Below, one piece after another: positions 9,001 to 15,612 of a stretch of 15,612 bases of DNA (the first letter of the stretch is position 1; every line of letters begins with the position of its first letter). The notes beneath the pieces were generated by a model. That model was not told the origin of the DNA. It worked only from the letters and a program-made list of their open reading frames with translations, and made no database searches. Source of the DNA: Legionellales bacterium. Lineage in GTDB: Bacteria > Pseudomonadota > Gammaproteobacteria > PIVX01. The stretch is taken from the NCBI GenBank assembly GCA_013215905.1, contig JABSQI010000019.1, forward strand, positions 1 through 15,612, in the 5' to 3' direction. A program made the translations under genes and the position numbers.

Positions 9001-12000
9001 TTCATGACCAAATCTTTTTATATAATCTTCATACTCCTGCATTCTTAAAGGCATTCCTAATGTTTGTAATGCTTTAATTGACGCGTCAGAAAGATTATTC
9101 ATTTCTTTTAACTGCTTAATATCATCATCAGTAAGTTCTCTTTTTACAGGTCTTTTCTTTTTAAGCGCTTCATTATATATAGAACCACTTTTCTTAACAT
9201 TAGTGTTAACATACCTAATATAATGATCATAACGTTCAGTTACTGTTTTTGCTTTACCATACTCTTCAAATGTTTTACCGTTATAGAAAAATTCTTTAAA
9301 CTGCATAAACACTTTATCAATATCAAAATCCGCTCCTGATATCTCTACAATTTCTCTTGCAAACACACCTGAAGAACCATATGCTGTAGGCATAAAGTCA
9401 ACTATTCTTACATTGTATGTAGAGTGATTATCTTGAGATGGAATACGTACAGCAAAAGCTTTGTTAATAGCTTCTGGAATATTTTTATTTTTAAGCTTAA
9501 CGTGTTCTAACACATCTCTATGGTGAGCAGGTAATATTAACTCACCATACGTTTGATTTGTAGGATTACCTTCTGAATCATACTCTGTAAGATTATGTCT
9601 TAGTCTATCTACTATAATAACACCTTGACCATTAGATTGCTCAACTAAAGTTTTTAAAGTGCTAAGATTATTATCTGATCCTGGGTTTTGACCATCGTCA
9701 ATATTTAATACAATACTATCATTTGAGTAATTTTCAAAAAATTGATCTTCTCTAATTACTTCATGTTTACCAGGCATTCCATTAGCATCAACAGAATATA
9801 CTTTTCTGTATATACGAGCACCGTGATCTGAAACTAAAGAAATAGTAGCTCCAGGAATTTTTTCATTAAATACTGTTTTGCTAAAATAACTCATAAACAA
9901 GTTCAAAAACTTATCATAAGTTAGTGGGTTATTTAGATTGTACTTAGGATTACCGTTATCATCTGTATCAAACAACTCCATTAAATGAGTAGCAGATCCT
10001 GTTGAACCAATACTTGCTTGAGCATATTTTAAATAAGAATATAAATCAGCAGATATTTCATTTGACTTTAAACTTTTATTTAATTCGTCAATTGCAAAAT
10101 CTATATCAAAATTAAAAATAAGATTACGTTTATTAATGTAGCTTAGTTCACCTCTATGTTTAGTAGCTTTATGATAAGCTTTTCTAATTTGTCCTATTGA
10201 AACTTTATTGCCATTTAACACAACCATTGTATCATCACTTTGCTCAGATGTAACTAAAGCTTTAATCTGAGTAGGATCTGTGATTTTTAGTTTATTAGAT
10301 GGGTTTAAAACCTGTAATCCTAAAAAGTTAAGATCTAATAAAGTTTCTTGATCTTTTGTTAATTTAGTTTCAGAACCTGTAACAGTGTGAATACTTGTTA
10401 CATTTCTTTTCATCATTTTAATAGCTGACGTTGGTGCAGATACAGCAATTGTATCATTGGCTTTTTCATAAGCTTCCATGTTTATCCTCATGTTATGAAG
10501 TAAAACACGGTTAGGTTTAGGTATAGTCCATTCACCATTTTCATCTTTAAGAGATGTGTATTGAGGTAACAATGCAAAAGCTGACATCTTTACAAAAGTT
10601 TCTCCATCAGCATAAACATACTTTTTAGAGTTTATCATTTCACCACTTGCAACAAACATGTCAAACTCTTTAGGTGTTAATTCTTCACCTCTTTCAACCT
10701 TATCTATAAGTTCTGCAAATTTATCTGTTAATTTACCAAACCCAAATGTGAAATGTCTAAAGGCTTTTGTAGTCATCCATAACTGAGCATCTGCAACTTC
10801 TGTTGTATTATTAGAGTGTGTTGCTGGTGCTGTAGGATCTGTAGTAGCAAACAACGATGCTTTTTGCGCTGGTTTATAAATACCATGCTTAGGTGATGCT
10901 ATAGTACTTGCTGCAGAATAATAAGAAGCTGATTGAGCTTTTGCTCTTTTAATTTCATCTACTGCATCTTTTAGTGTTCGAGCACTGTCACCTAATAAAA
11001 CCTCATTCATTGACATTGTATTCACATAGTCATTAAGGAATATTTGCATTAAGTTATAGTCTAACTCATCACTTACTAAATTTAAAAGCTTTGCTGTTTC
11101 TGCAGTTTTAGCAGCGCTACTATATTCTTTTAATCCATTTAAAAAGTTAATACCAAAATCTGATCCTAATAAATCATTAAGATCATTTTTAAATTCATTA
11201 AATTCATCTCTTAATCTATTTGCTAAAATACTTCTAAGAAAATCTTTTTTATTTAAACCTAAATCAGAAAATACTTCTTCTAAAGACTTATCTTTATTTT
11301 CAGGATTTCTTGCAGCATCAGTAAGATTCTTTAATAAATTAGATTGTTGTTCTGCTAAGCTACTGTTTTTATCAATTAAACCTGGTTCTATTTTATACGC
11401 ATAGAATTCTACATCACTTTTAATATTTAAAAACGATGCTATTTGAGGTGTTGTATAATAAAGTTTTCCATTTTGTTTATCACCTACTCTTACTTTATGT
11501 GTATGATTATCTGTTTCATACTCAGATATAGCATCACCAAACATTTCAATGTAGTAAGTTTGTTCTTCTAGAGTCTTAACGTTTACCTTACCTAAACTTT
11601 CTACATTAACATTTACTTTTTCTACTTTGTTATTTTTAGTAACTCCAAATGTAGCGTTTGCTGCTAAACCTTGTTCTGTAAACTTGATAGCTTTTTCTGC
11701 AGCAGTTACACTATATAGAACAACTCCTTGATTACCTTCAGTAATTAAATCATAATTAAACTTATCTTTTACAGTAAGGTCTAATTTATTCTGAGTAGTT
11801 CTAGCTTTTTTAACAGTGCTTTCTAAAAGCACTCCTGTTTTGTGGAATTTAAAAGCTCTACCTTTATTTACATCATCACTATTAGCGTCTATACGTACAA
11901 TTTCTGCTGTACCTGTAGCATCATTTGATACACTTTTTGCATTATAACCTACAAGCAATTCTTTAGTTGCAGTTTCAGAATTACTTTCTCTTACAATTCT

Positions 12001-15000
12001 ATTAAACTCTGCTTCAATACTATTATAAAGAGCTTCTAAAACTTCATCTGTTATTTCTACATTTCCTTCTGAACTCCATTGTGTAGCTTTTATTACTGGA
12101 AGACTTACCATGTCTCCTGTATTAGATGCTTCAAGCACACGTATTAATACTGGAGCTAAAGCTTTTTTTACAACATCACCGTTTTCATTAATATATTCAA
12201 CAGCTCCTATCTCACCTGTTTCATTATTTATTTCACCGATGTAAGCATTTATTAAAGCTTGAACAAATTCTTTAGGGGTAAAATCACCATAAGTTTTACC
12301 TTCTGAATCAGAGTTATCTTCTTCTATTACACCTCCTTCAGATTGAATAGAACCACCTTCTTTAGATCCTGACATACGCATAATACGCAATCTATTTTCT
12401 CTAGATAGTTGCTTAAACGCAGGGTCATTTAATAAGTGATTCTTTTCTAAAAAGGAGTCTTCTTTTAATTCTTCTAATGCTTCAGAATCATTAAGGCTAT
12501 TAACTTTTTTAATATGGTAAGATGGTAATTGATGAGCAAATACAAAATCACCATTAGGGTTTTTAAATACAGAAGCTCCTACAGTTTCATCAAATTCTGC
12601 ATTGTTAATTGCTATTTGATTTAATCTACTTTTAGCACCTATATCTCTATTATCACTAAATAAATCTTGACCTGCATCTATCAGTGCAATTAATTCATTT
12701 ATTGATTCAGTTGTTAAAGGCTCTGCTTTTGAATTTGCTCTAACTAATGCTTTTTGACTATTTGTTTGATTATCAGTAAGTGTATTAAAAGCAACACTAA
12801 ACTTAATAAAATAAGGTGATAAAGATATACCTGTGTAATCTTCAATATACTGAGCTATTGATACAGAGTATTCATTTAACTGCTCATCAGTAACAGTTTT
12901 TTCAGGATCTAAAATAGACTTTAATAAACTTAACTGATTTAATAATTGTTCTTTTGCACCTACTTCTCTGTTTAATCTTGCAGTAGCACCAATTGAATTA
13001 GATGCCCATCTTTGAACTTGAGTATGCGCATCATCTCTGTTTGCTGCAGTATAAGCTGCAACATCACCATCTTTTTGTTTATGTACAAATAAATAATCTA
13101 TTCTAGCATTTTCAAAACCTTTTATAACAGCTTGAAATAATAAAGGATTAGTAATACCACCTAATTCTTCATCAGATACATCTTCACCATTTTTAAGTTT
13201 TTCAACTGCTTCAGGGTTAGTTAATGGCAATTCTCCAATTTCTAATTGCCCTTCCCATTGAATACCTAAATCGTTAAACAATCTGTTTACAACTGCTCTT
13301 GTATGAGGATTATTTTCACTAAAGAAATAAAGCTGTTGTAATATTTGAACTGGATCATGTAAGTTTTTAACTGCTTTTAAAAACCCATTATAAGCAGTAG
13401 AAAAATCTACAGTTACTTTTAAAGGTACAGGTAATAACTCATTACCATCTTCATCTTTTAATCCAGGTCGAATTAAGTACTGATTACCAAACTTATCTGT
13501 AGAATCTAACTTAGTAGTTCCTATATACTTTCTTAAAAATAAAGACAGTGATTTAAACCCACCTATTGTATCAGCATCTTTATCCCATTGTGTAGATAAT
13601 CTTACACGAGAACCCATTTCATCTAACTGCTCTTCTTCTAATTCTTCTTTTTCTCTTTGAGTTAAATCATAAAATTGTAATTGTTCTTCAACTGCATCTA
13701 TAACATATAGCTTAAATTCAGTTAATGCTGTATGTATCTTGTCTAATTCGTCAAAATCTTTGTAATCATTTAACCCTAAAACATTTTCATAATACTCTCC
13801 ATTTTCTTCAGCTTCTTGAGAACCACTTGATGTATCATATAATATTTCAAAATCTACTAAAACATCTTCAATAACATCTCTTAATTCTAATTCTGCATAA
13901 CCTTCATCATATCTAGCATCTATAACTCTAGCTACTATAGATGAAAGTAACATCTTAGATGTTTCAGCATCTAAAGATCTAAATCCAAATTTTCCAGAAC
14001 CTCCATCTATTCTTTCGTAAGGAATTATTTTATTAGCATAAGAAATACCATTTTCAAAACCAATAGTAAATTGATTATTTACAGGAGAACCTGATTTAAA
14101 TTTACCAGAATCTATGTTTTCATATAAGTTTTGAAGATCGTTTCTATTATACTTAGTAAATATAGACTTTAACCATTCTACTAACTTATTAAAGAAATTC
14201 TTTATAGCAGAATTTGTTTTAGTAGAACGAGGATTAGTTTTAAACTTTTGAAATTCATCTGCTAGATATTCTTCAGCAAACTCTTGAAGCAATCTAGCAT
14301 CACTCATGTTTTTATAACCTTCCCATGAATTTCTAAATTTCTCAAGTTCTGTTTTTAAACTAGATCCGTATTTTTTTCTAAGCTCGCTATAAGCAATCTT
14401 TAAATACTTTTCTTGCTGTGCATCTGTAAGCATTAGTCTAAACACTGCGTGAAAAGCTTCGTGATATTTAAAAGGTGTTCTAGCACCTATATAAATAGTA
14501 CCTCCTACATTTACACCATCTGCTGCATCATGCATATGCATCATAAAAGCACCTACTCTAACACCATTTGTTATAAGGTTATCTCTTAGTGCACTTAAAT
14601 CTTCATACCTAATAAACTCTGGTAAATTAGCAGCACCCCATTCTAAAAATGTATCTATATCATCAATATCTTTTTCAGATAATAAAGGATGTACTATTTT
14701 ATTAGCCATTAATTTTCGATCAATATAGCTCTTTAATTCTAGTAACTCTTTAATTTTAGAATCTTTATTAAAAACAAACCTTCTAATATTTCTTTGACTT
14801 ACCTTAGGATTTTCTTTTCTTAGTATTTTTTCTCTATCTTCTATAGCATTATTTATATCTTCTAAAAGTGCTAATGCTTCTTCTTTTTCTTTGTCACTAA
14901 GACCACTATTGTCCAAGTTTTTAACGTAATCTATTTTTTCTTGACTTAATGCAGTTTTAGTAGCAGGTGTAGATTCTGGTGTAGGTGTAACACTTTTTGG

Positions 15001-15612
15001 TGTTTTTGCAGGTCTTTTTACACGTTTAACTGAATCTTGAATAACCGTTACATTTTCTACTGGTTTGTGATTAGTAGCAATCAAATTCATTGTTTGGTTT
15101 ACTCTAATCTCAGGTCGTATTTGAGTTGTAGTACTTGTAAGAATTTTATTTACATTAGATTCTTTCTCAAAAGAATATCTAAGATTATTTTTGTTAAGCT
15201 CAAGCTTAAGAAATCTTGCAGCTTCTTTTTGTTTTTTAGCTTTATCAGATTTGTTTTTAATACTTTTTAAAGATTTTTTATATTCATCTTTTTTAGTTTC
15301 ATACGTTGTAAAAATCTTTCCTACAAGATCAAAATCACCTTCATCTTTTATTTTTTTAAGAATATCTCTACCATCAATTACTAACTTAAAAGGTGCTTGT
15401 GTATTAGTTTGTCTGTCGTAAATATTTAAAGCTACATTACCTAAATTAGTTATTTCAATGTTTATATTTAACCCTCTTAAAGAAGTAGTAATAAAAACAT
15501 CTTCATCTAAACTTTCATTAAACTCAGCATTAAACAATTGCTCTTTAGCTTTTTGGTTAGTTACATTTTCAGCAAGAGTTTTTTCAATTTGTCTTAATAT
15601 TTTTTTATTAAG
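5482..15612 (-). CDS. Giant virion RNA polymerase fused to a zincin-like metallopeptidase, crAss-like phage (5' end outside window)
   Basis: The frame is open without interruption from the right edge to a TAA at 5482-5484, giving at least 3,376 residues. A TTG at 15537 could be taken as a start, but 25 further in-frame codons lie upstream to the edge, so the true start is outside. Residue numbers here count from that TTG. Seen in order: a Lys-rich N-terminal region; a Pro/Thr-rich linker near 172-196; a zincin-like domain with HEAFH at 359-363; a long region typical of phage giant RNA polymerases; SAIK at 1704-1707; RIPSQ at 2031-2035; the catalytic loop DFDID at 2070-2074; DNAK at 2386-2389 followed by a GVP...FLNNPLI stretch; an alpha/beta region around 2890-3000; and an acidic tail. 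In the crAss-like phage phi14:2 the homologous two-barrel polymerase is carried in the virion and transcribes early genes. This protein is far longer than that roughly 2,180-residue enzyme because of the added domains. The polymerase call is strong; the roles of the extra domains are inferred. Confidence 0.9.
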   Translation of the reverse strand, partial: LNKKILRQIEKTLAENVTNQKAKEQLFNAEFNESLDEDVFITTSLRGLNINIEITNLGNVALNIYDRQTNTQAPFKLVIDGRDILKKIKDEGDFDLVGKIFTTYETKKDEYKKSLKSIKNKSDKAKKQKEAARFLKLELNKNNLRYSFEKESNVNKILTSTTTQIRPEIRVNQTMNLIATNHKPVENVTVIQDSVKRVKRPAKTPKSVTPTPESTPATKTALSQEKIDYVKNLDNSGLSDKEKEEALALLEDINNAIEDREKILRKENPKVSQRNIRRFVFNKDSKIKELLELKSYIDRKLMANKIVHPLLSEKDIDDIDTFLEWGAANLPEFIRYEDLSALRDNLITNGVRVGAFMMHMHDAADGVNVGGTIYIGARTPFKYHEAFHAVFRLMLTDAQQEKYLKIAYSELRKKYGSSLKTELEKFRNSWEGYKNMSDARLLQEFAEEYLADEFQKFKTNPRSTKTNSAIKNFFNKLVEWLKSIFTKYNRNDLQNLYENIDSGKFKSGSPVNNQFTIGFENGISYANKIIPYERIDGGSGKFGFRSLDAETSKMLLSSIVARVIDARYDEGYAELELRDVIEDVLVDFEILYDTSSGSQEAEENGEYYENVLGLNDYKDFDELDKIHTALTEFKLYVIDAVEEQLQFYDLTQREKEELEEEQLDEMGSRVRLSTQWDKDADTIGGFKSLSLFLRKYIGTTKLDSTDKFGNQYLIRPGLKDEDGNELLPVPLKVTVDFSTAYNGFLKAVKNLHDPVQILQQLYFFSENNPHTRAVVNRLFNDLGIQWEGQLEIGELPLTNPEAVEKLKNGEDVSDEELGGITNPLLFQAVIKGFENARIDYLFVHKQKDGDVAAYTAANRDDAHTQVQRWASNSIGATARLNREVGAKEQLLNQLSLLKSILDPEKTVTDEQLNEYSVSIAQYIEDYTGISLSPYFIKFSVAFNTLTDNQTNSQKALVRANSKAEPLTTESINELIALIDAGQDLFSDNRDIGAKSRLNQIAINNAEFDETVGASVFKNPNGDFVFAHQLPSYHIKKVNSLNDSEALEELKEDSFLEKNHLLNDPAFKQLSRENRLRIMRMSGSKEGGSIQSEGGVIEEDNSDSEGKTYGDFTPKEFVQALINAYIGEINNETGEIGAVEYINENGDVVKKALAPVLIRVLEASNTGDMVSLPVIKATQWSSEGNVEITDEVLEALYNSIEAEFNRIVRESNSETATKELLVGYNAKSVSNDATGTAEIVRIDANSDDVNKGRAFKFHKTGVLLESTVKKARTTQNKLDLTVKDKFNYDLITEGNQGVVLYSVTAAEKAIKFTEQGLAANATFGVTKNNKVEKVNVNVESLGKVNVKTLEEQTYYIEMFGDAISEYETDNHTHKVRVGDKQNGKLYYTTPQIASFLNIKSDVEFYAYKIEPGLIDKNSSLAEQQSNLLKNLTDAARNPENKDKSLEEVFSDLGLNKKDFLRSILANRLRDEFNEFKNDLNDLLGSDFGINFLNGLKEYSSAAKTAETAKLLNLVSDELDYNLMQIFLNDYVNTMSMNEVLLGDSARTLKDAVDEIKRAKAQSASYYSAASTIASPKHGIYKPAQKASLFATTDPTAPATHSNNTTEVADAQLWMTTKAFRHFTFGFGKLTDKFAELIDKVERGEELTPKEFDMFVASGEMINSKKYVYADGETFVKMSAFALLPQYTSLKDENGEWTIPKPNRVLLHNMRINMEAYEKANDTIAVSAPTSAIKMMKRNVTSIHTVTGSETKLTKDQETLLDLNFLGLQVLNPSNKLKITDPTQIKALVTSEQSDDTMVVLNGNKVSIGQIRKAYHKATKHRGELSYINKRNLIFNFDIDFAIDELNKSLKSNEISADLYSYLKYAQASIGSTGSATHLMELFDTDDNGNPKYNLNNPLTYDKFLNLFMSYFSKTVFNEKIPGATISLVSDHGARIYRKVYSVDANGMPGKHEVIREDQFFENYSNDSIVLNIDDGQNPGSDNNLSTLKTLVEQSNGQGVIIVDRLRHNLTEYDSEGNPTNQTYGELILPAHHRDVLEHVKLKNKNIPEAINKAFAVRIPSQDNHSTYNVRIVDFMPTAYGSSGVFAREIVEISGADFDIDKVFMQFKEFFYNGKTFEEYGKAKTVTERYDHYIRYVNTNVKKSGSIYNEALKKKRPVKRELTDDDIKQLKEMNNLSDASIKALQTLGMPLRMQEYEDYIKRFGHEPYTGAVNNDILDYKYALMGNNHVTQSKPLFLKKINPKAADSRSIQIDDQYYSITEENTGIPYIKKGNTEQERTTPISYQPADLDALFDVVDFLKAEVPELLEKTKEEGASVDNLLWKTRMYKNNKTGARSIGAVVLPNVYLNLLGEHNVEIHRHFVKGTNILPTIEFNSNEYYKFNTTHEILPQGSNEKFGYRTQYVLSGLITAATDNAKERLLAKLGLNINALSLAANLTKLGVPLRTSILFLNNPLIQNVYFQKENGNIKTGVGTYIKDILPELEAAIIQLAPNKYAEKSDISKRVSLTDANLIKAIKEKSVENISFLNDFIEEAEELKTTDKAADQLVLLYNILEQFLVVDRLGEETSYMKELVNLSAGLGQGISSISNKKEALKKIGLIQSEEDVQKALSAGVLMFDARKVFSSNTIQGGYVERFEQFANVLLPKVALTAKQEFIDIVDRIVENSDIVRSKKLYKENEKEKIGRDLISYLTLRSYLHSLSKKENLLQFSALSSANTMLYPQFEEGDKITDIINRLRIRYEDTNYFLNNFIIAEESSNPKNKTGMSFIGANTFMKYNDSLKIDIQNGFLDLYMNPETRHDAIKILHYVMAKDGLQYGYKSLIEAIAPITLTSAFDKLDYVQDAFEDPTGSTASKFNEIFGLSFEELIEDFYKNYLGSSSRATLAKTVKPSVYNPYIKELKLARTLNEGNIKKLAEENENDIYVYPSDLGSGKSGYKRVEDLDNTLGIVFFKDSENNTFNTLEQFIKAFDKGLDKLEEAIENAQSQEGLKVIMPAKLLPHSLVEVLKEKSLNQYEYARRRLKEVINYDLDPTDVYELDVNIKDERSGKYEPIYVDKTNKDAFKLIVNLDSSVALSDQTKPYVYRKLKKIENKKSEGFRKRLKRHKRLARNFVPVGDENMNFKFPYVIRMKEKSRSGGKFTYYKLKFVQGSNAKSQDYLLNSEVLIPIGNYAEYEEVELVGSFAQSGIGFLFGERPPISAITEYVKEHAEETNEYDETDEFNNLDFDVETTGVKIKNSSNVVANEKEIKVDGENIADVKNTKNDSAIELNDEETEQDFDIEEVGVAVSFDKLFKNNETDKTNTSNVEDFADAKESFEKWWDENVTEDDKMFFTYVDNEGETQGIQAFNAESLLEYYDSMNLDEVYESANDFLNRLKKCYLK
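5773..5955 (-). repeat. Two copies of a short peptide motif DFD[VI]ExxGV in the acidic tail
   Basis: DFDVETTGV (residues 3195-3203, bases 5929-5955) and DFDIEEVGV (3247-3255, bases 5773-5799) share six of nine positions plus a conservative Val/Ile pair. They sit 52 residues apart inside an otherwise low-complexity acidic stretch. Their codons differ at several positions, so this is not a fresh DNA duplication. These are not polymerase active-site loops, although they begin like one. Confidence 0.5.
8270..10440 (-). other. Catalytic core of the crAss-type RNA polymerase (two double-psi barrels and following helices)
   Basis: The invariant metal-binding loop of RNA polymerases appears as GADFDIDK, with D2070, D2072 and D2074 at bases 9316-9330. 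Forty residues before it, RIPSQ with a downstream DFMP recalls the RxPTLHR...AF.P run that precedes NADFDGD in the cellular beta' subunit. SAIK at 1704-1707 is a candidate for the beta-like barrel's catalytic Lys, and that barrel comes first, as in QDE-1-type and phi14:2-type enzymes. After the loop, TDNAKERLL (from 2385) and GVPLRTSILFLNNPLI match the conserved segment I associate with crAss-like phage polymerases. The loop assignment is firm; the barrel limits and the Lys are by pattern only. Confidence 0.85.
14095..14640 (-). other. Zincin-like metallopeptidase domain within the polymerase polypeptide
   Basis: The motif HEAFH (residues 359-363, bases 14449-14463) follows a short beta-type stretch (GGTIYIG), as is usual just before the active-site helix of zincins. 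About 56-64 residues later comes a helix with QEFAEEYLADEF (418-429), whose E419, E422 or E423 could be the third zinc ligand. A strongly helical, basic and aromatic stretch with WLKSIF then closes the domain. All expected metal ligands and the catalytic Glu360 are present, so the peptidase could be active. Possible roles are processing of virion cargo or cleavage of a host target; the sequence does not decide between them. Confidence 0.75.

Noticed and set aside
15037..15421. Two overlapping plus-strand open frames of 77 and 76 codons
   Set aside because: Both lie antisense within the uninterrupted N-terminal part of the giant gene and show no protein-like pattern.
15535..15537. TTG as the start codon of the giant gene
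   Set aside because: The frame stays open for 25 codons to the window edge with the same composition, and no ribosome binding site favours TTG, so the start is most likely outside.

Overview
The window is an AT-rich stretch (roughly 30% GC by eye) filled by two very long genes, both read on the minus strand. It most likely comes from the late/virion part of a crAss-like tailed phage (Crassvirales) or a close relative infecting a Bacteroidota host. The reasons are the size of the two proteins, the RNA polymerase catalytic signature in one of them, and the phage-type metallopeptidase-like and nuclease domains built into the same polypeptides. No host gene, tRNA, mobile element or CRISPR array was seen.

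Layout, in transcription order (right to left). The first gene (15612 to 5482) enters the window already open, so its true start lies beyond the right edge. At least 3,376 codons are visible. It carries an N-terminal region, a Pro/Thr linker, a zincin-like metallopeptidase domain with an intact HExxH, a very large crAss-type virion RNA polymerase with a DFDID catalytic loop, a less clear C-terminal alpha/beta region, and an acidic linker ending in a small terminal domain. After its TAA there is one base and then the ATG of the second gene (5480 to 1), which runs off the left edge after 1,826 codons. That protein has a metallopeptidase-like domain whose first metal-binding His is replaced by Glu, a PD-(D/E)XK nuclease domain with its key residues present, a long helical region with a coiled coil, and a hydrophobic segment near the visible end.

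Working hypothesis: the two proteins are co-translated virion cargo that enters the cell with the DNA. The RNA polymerase would transcribe early phage genes, while the peptidase and nuclease activities would act on the cargo proteins, the virion or host DNA. The polymerase role rests on established work on the crAss-like phage phi14:2; the roles of the peptidase and nuclease are inference. There is no intergenic space longer than one base, and no promoter or terminator could be supported. Both frames are open under the standard code, so there is no sign of the stop-codon reassignment found in some crAss-like phages.
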